This document shows, piece after piece, positions 36,991 to 48,000 of a stretch of DNA of 64,000 nucleotides. The position numbers were made by a program, and so were the translations under genes. The DNA comes from a virus. The DNA lies in the IMG/VR virus record IMGVR_UViG_3300047546_001437, positions 1 to 64,000 of that record. One strand, given 5' to 3'. Position 1 is the first letter of the stretch. Each line of letters opens with the position of its first letter. A model generated the notes under the pieces. It made no database searches. It was not told the DNA's origin and saw only the letters and a program-made list of their open reading frames with translations.

Positions 36991-37025
36991 GAGAGGGGGC
37001 AGGGGTTATATCTCCTCCCCCTCTT
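36991..37025 (+). terminator. Strong hairpin after the major capsid gene
   Basis: AGAGGGGG (36992-36999) pairs with CCCCCTCT (37017-37024), then TTAATCTTT. Stable stem, modest T-run; it likely limits read-through so that capsid mRNA is most abundant. Confidence 0.7.
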
Positions 37026-37039
37026 AATCTTTAGTATTC

Positions 37040-37048
37040 TGTTATAAT
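37040..37048 (+). promoter_or_regulatory. Extended -10 TGTTATAAT before 37070
   Basis: TGT + TATAAT (37043-37048) right after the terminator; ATG 37070 follows with CAGGAGG, so a short leader. Confidence 0.6.
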
Positions 37049-37069
37049 AGACACACAGGAGGTATAAAA

Positions 37070-37600
37070 ATGTCAGAAGAAAACAACAATGGTTCAGTAG
37101 AATATACAGCACCAGAAGTACAGTTTGCACCATATATGGCTCCAGAAAATTCTGTAGATTCAATTTGGGGTAGCCCAGCAGCACCTGCTACTTATGAGGC
37201 TCCAGGAGCACCAGAAGAAACTCCAGCCCCAGCATATGAAGCACCAGTTGCTCCAGTAGAAGTTCCTGCAGCGTATGAGGCACCAGTAGCACCATCAGAC
37301 AATGTAATTACAGCACCAGCATTTGCTAGGTCAGAAGTTCCAGCAATGGGAGTTGTTGAAAATGGTGTAATTGGAGCAACCGTATTAAAGCCAGAACCTA
37401 AAAAGACTGGTAAAAAGCCTGCTTCAAAGAAGGCAGAAACTGTTGCAATTTATTCAACCAAAAATGTAACATGGAACGGTGTTGGAAAAGTTTATCGTGG
37501 CTACAATATTGTAGAAAAAGATGCTGCAGATAAATGGCTTACCCGTGATCATTGCCGTATTGCTACACCAGAAGAAGTAAAAAAGGAATTTGGTAAGTAG
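37070..37600 (+). CDS. Pro/Ala-rich head protein with conserved C-terminal domain, 176 aa
   Basis: Residues 25-90 carry repeated (Y)EAP-(G/V)AP units (ATYEAPGAPEETPAPAYEAP), an extended flexible arm. The C-terminal 55 residues (NVTWNGVGKVYRGYNIVEKD and DHCRIATPEEVKKEFG) form a compact domain seen in proteins just after the capsid gene in actinobacterial phages. Probably a head decoration or head-tail factor with a flexible tether. The EAP repeats may vary in length among relatives. Confidence 0.7.
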   Translation: MSEENNNGSVEYTAPEVQFAPYMAPENSVDSIWGSPAAPATYEAPGAPEETPAPAYEAPVAPVEVPAAYEAPVAPSDNVITAPAFARSEVPAMGVVENGVIGATVLKPEPKKTGKKPASKKAETVAIYSTKNVTWNGVGKVYRGYNIVEKDAADKWLTRDHCRIATPEEVKKEFGK

Positions 37601-37602
37601 TA

Positions 37603-38478
37603 ATGGAAATTTTGAGAGTTCCGCCACTTCCAATAACTGTACTTATTGATGTACCAAGTGCATCAACTGAGTACGAGTATAAGGTTATTGATTTGGCGGA
37701 CTCATCAGAAATTAATGAAACCGTTACATCAAATACATCATCAAAAATATTAGTTACGCTACCATCAATATACGATAATGATTATGAAGTTGTTGTCGAA
37801 GGAAACTCACACTTCTATGAATTAAGAAGGCCTTATTCAAATCCAGAAAATTATGGAACAACTGCGTCAGAGATTAACGCATACAAACTTAATGAAGAAT
37901 TAGCAAGAGCAATTATAGATGCAGATAGCGAAGAATTTTATTATAAAAAAGAAGTAATAGAAACAACAGGTCTAGGCTTAGACTATATTCCTGTTTGGAA
38001 AGAAGTTCACAAAGTACTTAAAGTCTATGAAAACAATGTTTTGGTTTGGGATGCAGATAATCCAGACGATTATTCAGTTGAATATGTATTAACAGATGAC
38101 AAGACCGCTATAACTATGGCCTCGTCTGAACCAGTAAATAGAGATGAGTCTGCAAGAATATTATTACCAGCATCTCCTACAGATGTAGTTGATTTTCATT
38201 ATGCTCCACGAGGATTTCCAAAAGGCTGGGATTATAAAATAATTGTTGCAACAGGATATCCATCATTGCCATCAGACATTACTAGAGCAGCAGAGATTTT
38301 GATTCATGATATTGAGTGTGGAAAGTTAGATTATTATAAAAGATATATTGCTGCATACAATACGGATCAATTTAGAATTCAGTTTGACAAATCGGTTTTT
38401 AGTGGAACAGGGAACCTAATCGTAGACAAAATACTATCTAAGTATGAAAAGTCTATTAAATATATCGGGGTGTTGTAA
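37603..38478 (+). CDS. Head-tail connector protein 1
   Basis: 291 aa in the position of the gp6-like adaptor. N-terminal beta domain (LRVPPLPITVLIDVPSASTE), a central helical part (INAYKLNEELARAIIDADSE) and TDVVDFHYAPRGFPKGWDYK, then a long helix with DITRAAEILIHDIECGKLDY. The helical bundle with the late charged end fits adaptors that bind the portal. Three bases behind the preceding stop. Name is from gene order rather than clear homology. Confidence 0.62.
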   Translation: MEILRVPPLPITVLIDVPSASTEYEYKVIDLADSSEINETVTSNTSSKILVTLPSIYDNDYEVVVEGNSHFYELRRPYSNPENYGTTASEINAYKLNEELARAIIDADSEEFYYKKEVIETTGLGLDYIPVWKEVHKVLKVYENNVLVWDADNPDDYSVEYVLTDDKTAITMASSEPVNRDESARILLPASPTDVVDFHYAPRGFPKGWDYKIIVATGYPSLPSDITRAAEILIHDIECGKLDYYKRYIAAYNTDQFRIQFDKSVFSGTGNLIVDKILSKYEKSIKYIGVL

Positions 38479-38927
38479 TGGTAATATGCGAAACACCAGA
38501 CTTCGCCTTCCCAATGCTTGCTGACGTATATCATCCAATTGTAGAGCAAGGAGTTTATGGAGAAGTTAAAAAGACTTGGATTTTGGATAGAACAATAGCA
38601 TGTTCTTTTAATTCAGCAGGAACTGCTTTTAAAGAAGAGATCACACCAAACATAAATATAACACAAGACAAACTACTTCTTGGTAGGGCAAAGAATGATA
38701 TAAGAATGTCAAGTTTAGAGGCTCGTAACTCTATAAATAATGTTATTATTACAAATATTCGTGATAAAAATTGTAATGAAATATATACAGAAACATCAGG
38801 GCCACGTGCAGGCAAGTCTACAATTTTTGAGATTGCAACTCAAGACCCATTTACTGGTCCGTTTGGAAATGTTGAATATTATAAATTAGTTATACGTAGA
38901 TCAGAAAATCAGGCGGTAGACGTATGA
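38478..38927 (+). CDS. Head-closure (stopper)-like protein, 149 aa
   Basis: TAATG overlap with the adaptor gene. Begins MVICETPDFAFPMLADVYHP; then GEVKKTWILDRTIACSFNSA and a beta-rich body to the end (NVEYYKLVIRRSENQAVDV). The small, all-beta composition at the second place after the capsid and adaptor is that of head-closure proteins (gp16/FII-like). Positional inference with moderate confidence. Confidence 0.58.
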   Translation: MVICETPDFAFPMLADVYHPIVEQGVYGEVKKTWILDRTIACSFNSAGTAFKEEITPNINITQDKLLLGRAKNDIRMSSLEARNSINNVIITNIRDKNCNEIYTETSGPRAGKSTIFEIATQDPFTGPFGNVEYYKLVIRRSENQAVDV

Positions 38928-39598
38928 TAGTTAAATTTAATAATGCAATGTTTAAAAAAGATATGAAGAACATAATTGATTATTCTATTGGCTTTTTAGA
39001 TGGTGTAAAAAAGGGCAAGACCCCATTCTTACAGGCAGTAGGTTTAGAAACAGTAGAATTAATGAAGCAATACATTGACTCAAGTGCAAGAACAAATCCA
39101 GCAGTTCTTCATCACGTATATGAGTGGAATCAGGCTGGAAGTCCAAATGCAAGATTATTTGATATTAATTATACGGTTAGTGGGCTCGGACTTTCTTTTA
39201 GATCTACATTTACACAATCTACATCGATTAAAAACGGATCTCGTGTTCCATTTTATGACAAAGCAAGAATTATGGAGCAAGGAATTTCTGTAACAATAAA
39301 ACCAAAGCAGGCTCAGGTTTTAGCATTTACTGATAATGGTGAAGAGATTTTTACTAAGGGGCCAGTTAACGTAAGTAATCCTGGTGGCGATGCCGTTGCT
39401 GGAGGATTTGAGAGAACGTTTGATGAATTTTTTAATAGATACTTTACTCAGGCATTTTTAAGAGTAAGCGGTGTTGCAAAATATTTAGAAAATCCAATAG
39501 CGTATAAGAAAAATCTTCCTGCAGGTAAAAGGACTGGAAGATCAAAGGGTATCGAAACAGGATATCGCTGGATAGCAAACGCAGGAGTAGGTGCATAA
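38924..39598 (+). CDS. Neck/tail-completion protein (HK97 gp10-like), 224 aa
   Basis: ATG 38924 overlaps the stop of the previous gene by four bases (ATGA). Helical start (MFKKDMKNIIDYSIGFLDGV, KKGKTPFLQAVGLETVELMK) then beta strands with NYTVSGLGLSFRSTF and IMEQGISVTIKPKQAQVLAF. The helical-then-beta form and order (third after capsid) fit gp10-like completion proteins that join head and tail. An FTDNGEEIFTKGPVNVSNPG loop is notable. Confidence 0.6.
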   Translation: MIVKFNNAMFKKDMKNIIDYSIGFLDGVKKGKTPFLQAVGLETVELMKQYIDSSARTNPAVLHHVYEWNQAGSPNARLFDINYTVSGLGLSFRSTFTQSTSIKNGSRVPFYDKARIMEQGISVTIKPKQAQVLAFTDNGEEIFTKGPVNVSNPGGDAVAGGFERTFDEFFNRYFTQAFLRVSGVAKYLENPIAYKKNLPAGKRTGRSKGIETGYRWIANAGVGA

Positions 39599-40200
39599 TG
39601 GCCATTTCATATCCACCAATATTTATAAATGACTATTTGCAGGAAAAGATTGCACAAGCCTTTGAAACTGAGTGGAAGTTTGAGGACGATGTCACACGTA
39701 CCAAACTTAATATCCCATTTTTCCCAACAGGTCCAAGCACAATAGAGCAACTTACATCACAGTTTCCAAGTTCTGAATATGGACTATTTTGTGTATATGA
39801 CAGAATGTTCAGGATGCGTCGCAAAGCATTCCCACACATTAAAGACGAACAAATTTTGTATTATTTTTATAAAACTGTGGGGGACCCAGCATTACTTATA
39901 GAAACTACTCAGAAGGTTCAAGATCTGCTCGACAGAGGCGATGAGTCTGCACAAGAAGTCAATAAATGGATTCAGGATAAACTGGACCCAGAGACAAAAT
40001 TATATAAAGGTAAATTTCTTCCAGTATATTTTCATGAATTTACGATATATCAATTAGAAGAGGCACGAGATATAATTGATTTTGGTACGGCCAGAACCTA
40101 TGCTGGAAATAAGATAATTATTAGTTATTGTTATCACTCCAAGGGTGAGGGCAAAAATGCAGACGGAAATCGCACATATAATAGTACAATAATTTCATAA
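39598..40200 (+). CDS. Tail terminator-like protein, 200 aa
   Basis: TAATG overlap with the completion protein. Sequence includes PPIFINDYLQEKIAQAFETE and TQKVQDLLDRGDESAQEVNK, with a C-terminal beta sheet (ARTYAGNKIIISYCYHSKGE). The alpha/beta order and location directly before the tail-tube gene match tail terminators (gpU/gp17-like), which stop tube growth and join it to the head. Ends at a short hairpin (40199-40238). Confidence 0.6.
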   Translation: MAISYPPIFINDYLQEKIAQAFETEWKFEDDVTRTKLNIPFFPTGPSTIEQLTSQFPSSEYGLFCVYDRMFRMRRKAFPHIKDEQILYYFYKTVGDPALLIETTQKVQDLLDRGDESAQEVNKWIQDKLDPETKLYKGKFLPVYFHEFTIYQLEEARDIIDFGTARTYAGNKIIISYCYHSKGEGKNADGNRTYNSTIIS

Positions 40201-40238
40201 AAGGCCTGTATAATAATAAACGAGGAAACACGCCTTTT
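40199..40238 (+). terminator. Weak hairpin before the tail-tube gene
   Basis: AAAAGGC (40199-40205) pairs with GCCTTTT (40232-40238) around a 26-nt loop that includes TGTATAAT. It could be a leaky terminator enclosing a promoter. Confidence 0.45.
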
Positions 40239-40267
40239 ATTTCTATAGAAAAAAAGAGGTGAAATTA

Positions 40268-40882
40268 ATGGCTCTAGGTAATAGCAGTAATATTATCGTA
40301 GGTGCAGCGCAGGTCTGGGTACATGACGGACTACTTACGGACGCCGCTCTGCCAGCATATGTTGATGCCGTAAAGTACGGAACAACACTTGATGCAGATG
40401 CTGACTTCCGCAATGTTGGTTACACCATGAATGGTTTGGAACTACAGTTCCAGCCAGATTTTGGTGAAGTCGCAGTAGATCAGGTTCTTGACGTTGCCAA
40501 GTTGTTCAAGCAAGGTATGCAGGTAAACCTAAATACCACATTTGCTGAATCAACACTAGAAAATCTTCTTGTTGCAACTGCAGGATCTGACTCAGATCTT
40601 AGCACTGTATCAGGAAACCCAACACTCAATCTTAAGGCAGGAACCCTTGGTGAATGTCCTATTGAGCGTGGTATTGTAGCGGTTGGACCAGGAACAGGTG
40701 ACTGTGAAGCAGGTTCAAACTTGGAACGAGTCTATGTTGCGTATCGTGCACTTTCAATTGAGAGCGTAACGGTATCTGCAAAGCGTGATGAGGCAACAAT
40801 GTTTGAAGTTTCATTCCGCCTACTCCCTAATGACAATGGATCTTATGGTAAGATCGTTGATCGTACAGTCGACGTAGCATAA
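40268..40882 (+). CDS. Major tail (tube) protein, 204 aa
   Basis: ATG 40268 is preferred because AGAGGTG lies 7 nt upstream; a GTG at 40259 is open too. MALGNSSNIIVGAAQVWVHD, YTMNGLELQFQPDFGEVAVD and VLDVAKLFKQGMQVNLNTTF show the pattern of tail-tube subunits of gpV/YSD-like type: beta sandwich with long hairpin. Length near 200 is usual. A terminator follows, as often for abundant tube protein, and the tail-chaperone genes come next. Confidence 0.82.
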   Translation: MALGNSSNIIVGAAQVWVHDGLLTDAALPAYVDAVKYGTTLDADADFRNVGYTMNGLELQFQPDFGEVAVDQVLDVAKLFKQGMQVNLNTTFAESTLENLLVATAGSDSDLSTVSGNPTLNLKAGTLGECPIERGIVAVGPGTGDCEAGSNLERVYVAYRALSIESVTVSAKRDEATMFEVSFRLLPNDNGSYGKIVDRTVDVA

Positions 40883-40907
40883 TACAATTTAATAATACAG
40901 ATAGCCC

Positions 40908-40930
40908 AGCCCACAAGGTTGGGCTTTTCT
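40908..40930 (+). terminator. Hairpin terminator after the tail-tube gene
   Basis: AGCCCA-CAAGGT-TGGGCT (40908-40925) followed by TTT-C-TGTTTT. Classic rho-independent form, 27 nt downstream of the stop. Confidence 0.8.
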
Positions 40931-40934
40931 GTTT

Positions 40935-40943
40935 TGGTATACT
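40935..40943 (+). promoter_or_regulatory. Leaderless promoter TGGTATACT
   Basis: TGG + TATACT (40938-40943), 8 nt before ATG 40952, overlapping the terminator T-run. Confidence 0.65.
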
Positions 40944-40951
40944 TATATGTA

Positions 40952-41638
40952 ATGGCAACAAAGATATATGATACAGCAAAAATATCACTGGTAGATGGAG
41001 AGGAAATAACTTTAACTCCATTAAAAATAAAATACCTTCGTGAGTTTATGTCAGCATTTGAATTAGTTAAAGATGCAAAAGATGACGATGATGCAATAAC
41101 TAAACTATCTGAATGCGCTAGAATAACTATGCAACAGTATTGTCCTAGAATAAAAACAATTGAAGATTTAGAAGATAATTTAGATTTGCCATCAATTTAT
41201 AAAATATTAGATATTGCAGCAGGTATTAAGGTAAGTGACAAATCTGATAAATCTGTCAAAAATCAGGCAACCGAAAGTGGTTCTACATGGGAAACACTAG
41301 ATTTGGCTAAACTAGAATCAGAAACATTTTTATTAGGAATTTGGAAAGACTATGAAGAATTGGAAACATCTCTTTCTATGCCAGAAATGCTTGCTACACT
41401 AGAAATAAAAAGAGAACTAGACTACTCTGAAAAGAAGTTCTTGGCTGCAATTCAAGGGGTAGATCTAGACAAGCAGTCAAATAAATCTAATGCTTGGGAA
41501 GATATGAAGGCTAGAGTATTCAGCAAGGGCAAGGCTAAAGATGCAAATGATATTGTGGCCCTACAAGGTGTTAATGCACAACAGGCTGGATTTGGTATTG
41601 GTTTGGGATTAGACTATGAGGATCTCACCAAAAAATAA
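40952..41638 (+). CDS. Tail assembly chaperone, long form (G plus T-like), 228 aa
   Basis: The frame is open from TTG 40919, inside the terminator, so ATG 40952 (MATKIYDTAK) is taken. The first about 100 residues (LTPLKIKYLREFMSAFELVK, NLDLPSIYKILDIAAGIKVS) are a tail-chaperone G-type domain; the rest (LESETFLLGIWKDYEELETS to FSKGKAKDANDI) is a T-type extension. In most siphophages these are made by frameshift from one gene. Here the long form is a whole gene and a separate short copy follows (41684-42013). Confidence 0.72.
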   Translation: MATKIYDTAKISLVDGEEITLTPLKIKYLREFMSAFELVKDAKDDDDAITKLSECARITMQQYCPRIKTIEDLEDNLDLPSIYKILDIAAGIKVSDKSDKSVKNQATESGSTWETLDLAKLESETFLLGIWKDYEELETSLSMPEMLATLEIKRELDYSEKKFLAAIQGVDLDKQSNKSNAWEDMKARVFSKGKAKDANDIVALQGVNAQQAGFGIGLGLDYEDLTKK

Positions 41639-41647
41639 AGTGCACTA

Positions 41648-41656
41648 TGGTATAAT
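41648..41656 (+). promoter_or_regulatory. TGGTATAAT promoter before 41684
   Basis: TGG + TATAAT (41651-41656); ATG 41684 follows with AAGGAGG, so a 20-nt leader with strong Shine-Dalgarno. Confidence 0.65.
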
Positions 41657-41683
41657 TAATTCAACCTTATAAGGAGGCAATAA

Positions 41684-42013
41684 ATGGCTACTACCGTACA
41701 TGAAGAAAAAACGGTAACATTAATCGATGGAACAACAATAAAGGTACGCCCTTTGAAGATCTCTCTACTTCGTCAGTTTATGTCTAAGTTTGAGGGTATC
41801 GCTGCTGTGGCGGAAGATAATGAAAAATCAATGAATCTACTTATGGAGTGTGTTGCTATTGCAATGAAGCAATACAAGCCTGAGTTAGCAGAAGACATGG
41901 AGGCTCTAGAAGAAAATCTAGATCTTCCAACTGTATACAAGATTGTCGAAGAAGCATCTGGAATCAAATTAACTGATGCATCGCTAGTAGGCAGTTTTGT
42001 AACAAACAGTTAA
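41684..42013 (+). CDS. Tail assembly chaperone, short form (G-like), 109 aa
   Basis: Paralogue of the first 100 residues of the preceding gene: LIDGTTIKVRPLKISLLRQF, MECVAIAMKQYKPELAED and NLDLPTVYKIVEEASGIKLT line up with it. Has its own promoter and strong ribosome binding site (TATAAGGAGGCAATAA), which would give an excess of short over long form, as the frameshift ratio does in lambda. The tape measure gene starts 15 nt later, leaving no space for a frameshift extension. Confidence 0.75.
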   Translation: MATTVHEEKTVTLIDGTTIKVRPLKISLLRQFMSKFEGIAAVAEDNEKSMNLLMECVAIAMKQYKPELAEDMEALEENLDLPTVYKIVEEASGIKLTDASLVGSFVTNS

Positions 42014-42028
42014 TAGAGGTGCAAGTGA

Positions 42029-45000
42029 ATGGCTGATATTCAGTCAAATATTCAAGTAAATATAGATACGTCGGAAGCGTTAGCAAGTATAAAGGCGCTT
42101 CAACGACAGATATCAGCCTTTCACACCTCAATGGCAAAAAGTGGTGCTGCTGCTGCTGCAGTATCCGCTAACTTACAACAAAACTTAGTTAACTCTCTTA
42201 ATGCTACTGGTAAGTTTGCAGCAGAGATGCGAACAATTCGCACAAGTACAGAATCATTTACAAATTCTTTAGAAAAAAATAAATTTACAATGCGGGAATA
42301 CTTCCGCTATGCTGGTGCATCAACAAAAACCTTTGGCAGACTTTTTAGATCCGAATTTGATACTATTGAAAAGGTTGCTCGTGAAAGAGTAAAAACTTTA
42401 CAAACACAATACATAAAGATGGGCCGTGATGCCAACGGTGCAATGAAGGCAATTGCTGTTAGACCTCTTGCACTCGATATGGAAAATCTTGCTACAAAAA
42501 CTCAAATTGCAGCACAAAGACAGCAACTCCTAAATCAACTTCTTAAGCAAGGCTCTACAAATCTTCTAAATTTTGGTAAGAATACACAGTGGGCTGGTCG
42601 TCAGTTAATGGTTGGTTTCACAATTCCTTTGATGTATCTTGGCACTGCAGCATCTAAAACATTTATGAAATTAGAAGAGCAGGCTATTAGATTTAAGCGT
42701 GTTTATGGTGAAATGTTTACAACTGGACAAGAGACAGACAAGATGCTCAAAGAGGTTCAGTTACTTGCAAAAGAGTTTACAAAGTATGGCGTTGCTGTTG
42801 AAAAAACAATGGAAATGGCTGCAACTGCAGCAGCAAGCGGTAAAATGGGAGCAGACTTACTTGCACAAGTAAATCAGGCAACACGACTTGCAGTTCTTGG
42901 TGGAGTAGAGCAAGAGCAAGCACTCGAGACAACAATTTCATTAACTAATGCTTTTGGTGTAGCAGCAGAAGATTTAACTAAAAAGATTAACTTCCTTAAC
43001 GCAGTTGAAAATCAAACTGTTGTATCTATTGAAGACTTAACAGTTGCAATTCCAAAGGCTGGACCAGTGGTTCAACAATTGGGTGGAGACGTAGAGGATT
43101 TAGCATTCTTCCTAACTGCCATGAAGGAAGGTGGAATTAATGCATCAGAAGGTGCCAACGCACTCAAGTCTGGTCTTGCATCATTAATTAATCCAACTAA
43201 AAAAGCAAGCGCAATGCTTGCTGATATGGGAATTAATATTACAGGAATTGTTGAAGCAAACAAGGGTAACGTAAAGGGAGTAGTTGTTGAATTTGCTAAA
43301 GCATTAGATACTCTAGATCCACTAAATCGTGCTCGTGCAATTGAGCAGTTATTTGGCAAGTTCCAGTTTTCACGTTTGTCTACATTATTTCAAAATGTTA
43401 TTGCACAAGGCAGTCAGGCAAGTCGTGTTTTATCTTTAACACAGGCAACCACTGAAGAGTTAGCAATTCTAGCAGAACGAGAATTAAAGCGTGTTGAAGA
43501 ATCCCCAATGTATAAATTTAAGAAATCTATTGAAGATCTTAAAGTTACTCTTGCGCCAGTAGGAGAAGCATTCCTTAAGGCTGTAACACCAATTGTAGAA
43601 TTTGTTGCAAAAATATTAGATAAGTTTAATAACTTAGGTGATGGTGCCAAAAACTTTGTTGTTATTTTAACAACTGTTCTTGCTGGTATTGGTCCAGTAG
43701 CACTTATGACATTTGGTTTGCTTGCAAACGGATTAGCAAACATTATTAAACTGTTTACAAGTGTTAAAAGTTTATTTAATCGTGTAGGACAGTCATCTCA
43801 AACACTTGGTGCCACAACCGAATACATGACACAAGAACAACTACAGGCTGCTGCAGTAGCGTCGTCGCTTGATCAAGTTCATAATAAATTAATACAAACA
43901 TTTACATCTGAAAGAAATGCACTTACTGCTTTAATTGCTGCATATCAAAGAGCAGTTGCAGCACAAGCAGCATTTATGCCAGTTGCTGGAATGGTTCGTG
44001 GCAAGGGTGGTCCAAAGAAATTTAATAAGGGTACAGTTGGTGTACGTTATTATGCTAATGGAACAGATACAGTTCCAGCAATGCTAACTCCTGGTGAAGC
44101 AGTAATTCCTGCAGGACCAGCACAACATCCAGCCAATAAACCAGCAATTGCATACATGGTTGCAGGTGGTATTCTTGGACAACATGCTACTGGAACCACA
44201 AAAATTGTTGGAGACAGATCTGTTGGTTTTGGTGGAAAGCAGTTTGTTGCATCTACCAGTGCCAGCGTTATTGGAATTCAGAATTTAATTAAAGATGCAC
44301 AAAGACTATCTGGTGTAATCTCAAATATAGACGATTTAATTTTACAGGCATTGAATGAAGCAGTAAACGCAATTAACTCAAAGGGTAAAGTTTCTATTAA
44401 AAACTTTAAGTCTGCACTTGCAACTGTGGGTGGCGGAGCAATTCCTATGGGCAAAACAACAAAGGCTTATCAAGGTGGATTTGCTGGAAATGCTGGAGTT
44501 GTTGCTGCACACGGAACTCCTGGTGTAGTTCTTTCTGCATCTCAGGCAAATAAACTTGGAGCACAACTAGCCCCAGGTGCAGTGGCAAGTCAATTAATGC
44601 AAACAACTGGAAATGTAAGAATGCTTTCAAACATGACATTCCCAATGCCAGCATCATTTAATAAAGGACAAATGACTGGTGCAGAAGGTGCAAAATGGGT
44701 TGGACAAAATAGAGCAAGATTTACATCTATGATTGCACAACAGCATGGCTTAAGTCCAAATGATCCAGGACTACTTGAGTTTGGAAAAATTATTGGACAA
44801 GCCTTAAAACGTATGGGTAATACTGTTGTTAGCGAAAGTCAGTTTGAAGAGATTATTGAACAAGGACTAAAGAGAGATCTTGATGCAGCAGCAAAGGGAG
44901 CATTATTAAAGTCTAAGAATACATTTGCAACTGCACAAATTGGTGGATTTGCTGGACGTGCAGGACATGGTGGAATACAAAGAGTAAATCTTCCAGCAAA

Positions 45001-48000
45001 TGCAGCAGGACAAAGTTTTGCTGGACTTAATTTAGGTGGAAGAAGTTATAGGTCTCAAAATATTGCTCAATACAATGAACAGGCAGATAAGTTTGTAGTA
45101 AAAAGAGTTAGAGAACGTGCAAAGAGATTTGCAATTACAACTGCAACAGCATTTGAGTCTGGAATAAAAGAAGTTCTTCAGGTCGCATCTCCTTCAAAGA
45201 GAATGCAAAAAATTGGACAAGACTCTGGTCGTGGTCTTATTCTTGGAGCACAAGAGTTTGTAGATGATGCAAGAGCAGCAGGACAACAAATTGGTGGCGC
45301 TGCTGCACAAGGAGTGATGAGCCAATCTCAAAAGATTGCAGCCTCAAGAACAGCACTTTATGGAACTGGGCCAATAGATCCTGCACAGAAATCAATAAGA
45401 AGACAATTAGAAAAACAAGAAAGACTTCGTGCTATTCAAGAAAGAAGAATGCTTCAGCAAAGTACAGTTGCTGGAATGGTAGCAGGCGGAGCAGGAGTAA
45501 AGAATGCACCAGCACCTGCCGATCCAGATGGTCCTGGAACTACTAGAGGAAGAATGGGTGCTGGAACAGGAATGATGGCAGCATCTGGGGTTATGATGGC
45601 AGCATCAATGGCACCAGGAAAAGTTGGCGAGGTAGCACAAAAATTAATGATGCCATTAATGACATTAACAATGCTCCTTCCATTAATTCAAAGCCCATTG
45701 GGAGCATTTGCAGTTGGTTTAACAGCAGTTGTTGCAGCAACCCTTGCTCTAAGGATGGCATTTGACAAAGCACAAGATAATGCAATGAAAATGGCTGAAG
45801 CCATGGGTAGTGGTGAAAAGGCCATTCAAGATTTATCTGAGTTTGCTGGAACTGCTCGTGCTGGAGAAATTATGGATAAGAGAAGGTCAAATGCTCTTTC
45901 ACAATTCCAGGTTCAACCAGGAAAGACTACATTTGGACAAGCATATGTTCAGTCTGAACAAGGCAAGGCAATGCTTAAGAATATAACAGAAACAATGCAG
46001 ACTGGTGGTAAGGGTGCTGCTAAGAGCCAACTAATTAATCAATTAACAACTGGTGTTGCATCTGGTGCAATCACTGTAGAACAAGCAAGAAGTATGGCAG
46101 CAAACATATCACAGCAACTAGGAGATTATGGTTTTGGAATACAGGTAAGTGCAAAGTTAACTGAATTGCTTGGTGTTAATGGAGAAAACTTACAGAAAGA
46201 TCCATTAACGCTTAGAGTAAGATTGGTAGAAGAATCAAGAAAAGATTTGCAATCAAAATCTAAACTACTCAACACTGCTGCCCCAGGAGCATTGACACAA
46301 ACACAAGGTAAGGTCCAAATGGCTGGTCTTGGTGCTGTAGGAGCCATAGCAGGAGGCAGTTTAGCAGCAGGTGCATTAGCGGGTGCAACAGCAGGATCTG
46401 TAGTCCCAGTAGTTGGAACTGCAATTGGTGCTGCGATTGGTGCAACAATTGCTGCAGGTGTTGGATACTTTGCTCAAAAAGGTCAGCAGGAAAAACTTGG
46501 TCGTGCTTCTGGAGCACATGTTGCAATGCAAAAAATGGCATTAGAACAAAGTCAAGAAATGCAAGATTCACTTAGACTTGAATACGAACAAAGAATTGCT
46601 AATGCTAAGGCAGCAGGAGACACTGCTGAAGCAATAAGATTACAAGGAGAGTATGAGGCAGCAAATGCTAAACTACTTGCTGAAAATGGAAGACTTGTAA
46701 CGGATATACAGACGACATATGCTAATGCATCAGGTGCGGTTAAGGGAGCACTTGAAACTGGTGTTGATAAAGCAATCACACAAAAATACAAGGGTACAGC
46801 AATGGAAGACATTGCACCAATGGCAAAAGATTTAATTAATGATAGTGGGCTATCTAAAGAGCAGCAATATACATTAAAGATGCAAGTTGCATCTGGCAAT
46901 ATGGACCCAATGCAAATTGTAAATCTTATGGATTCATTTGGAAAAGATCAACAAACACTTACAAAGGTAATGGAAATTGTTACAAAATTTGGTGGAACTT
47001 TTGCAAATCAAGCGATGTCTATATCTAGTTTGTTTGTCGACAAAGATGGTAAGCCACTTAAGAAACAACAGACAAAGTTTATTGCAGATATTAGTACTAA
47101 GACTCCAGCAGAAGCAGAAAAATATCTAAATCTATTTACTCAAATTGGCAAAGTCGGACAATCTGAACTTGTAGATCTTGGAGTTGCACTAACATATTAT
47201 AATAATAATCCAGAAGCAGCACAAAAACTAGATGAAACTATTAATAAGATTAATGAACAAAAAGGAAAGATAAGTCTTGATATTGCAACAAAAATTGTTG
47301 GTGCAAAGGAAATGGAAGTTCTTAGAGCAAATCAGGAATACTTTAACTCTCTTCCACCAGAACAACAAAAGATATACTTGCAAACACTAACAACTGTTGT
47401 TAATATGGAAGGTAATAATAAAGATGCAGTTCAGGCTTGGCTTAAGGCAAATCCTGGAAAAACAGAATTAGATTATTATGGTCAAGCAACATACCAAGTA
47501 ACAAAAACATCTTCAGACTCAACAACTAAACCAACTGGCAAAACTCCAAGCAGTGCAGGTAAGGCAGAGTCCTCCGTTCTTGACGACCTATTAAAGAAAT
47601 TAAGAGATGTTAGAAAGAATCAGATTAAGGTTACTGAAGGCTGGGGCGCTTCTCGTAAAGCATTAGAAAGTTTGTTTGGTGGAAAGAAAACAATTACAGC
47701 ATTTAGTGGTATAGAGCAAGACTTAAGAAAACTTGGTGCTGGACAAAATCTTATTGAACTTATCATTGGTATGGATCCAAAAGAATATGAGAAACGTAAA
47801 AAATCTTTATTTAAGTTTGATAATAAAGGAAATATTATTGGTCTAAAAAGAGATGCTAAGAATATTCAAGAAGCACTCAATTCAATAGTTGCTGGACAGT
47901 TCCAGTCAGGAATCGAAGAGCAGAGACAAGGAATTATAGATCAAAATAAAGCATTTGAAAAACTATCACAACTAGGAGTTCCAGTAGGAAAGGCGTATGA

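Noticed and set aside
36429-37184. Minus-strand 251-codon frame across the capsid gene end
   Set aside because: It crosses the terminator and promoter behind the capsid gene and reads Cys/Leu-rich antisense with no start signals.
41640-42035. Programmed frameshift in the tail chaperone region
   Set aside because: No clear slippery heptamer near the end of either chaperone gene and no extra overlapping frame; the T-like part is already in frame in the first gene.
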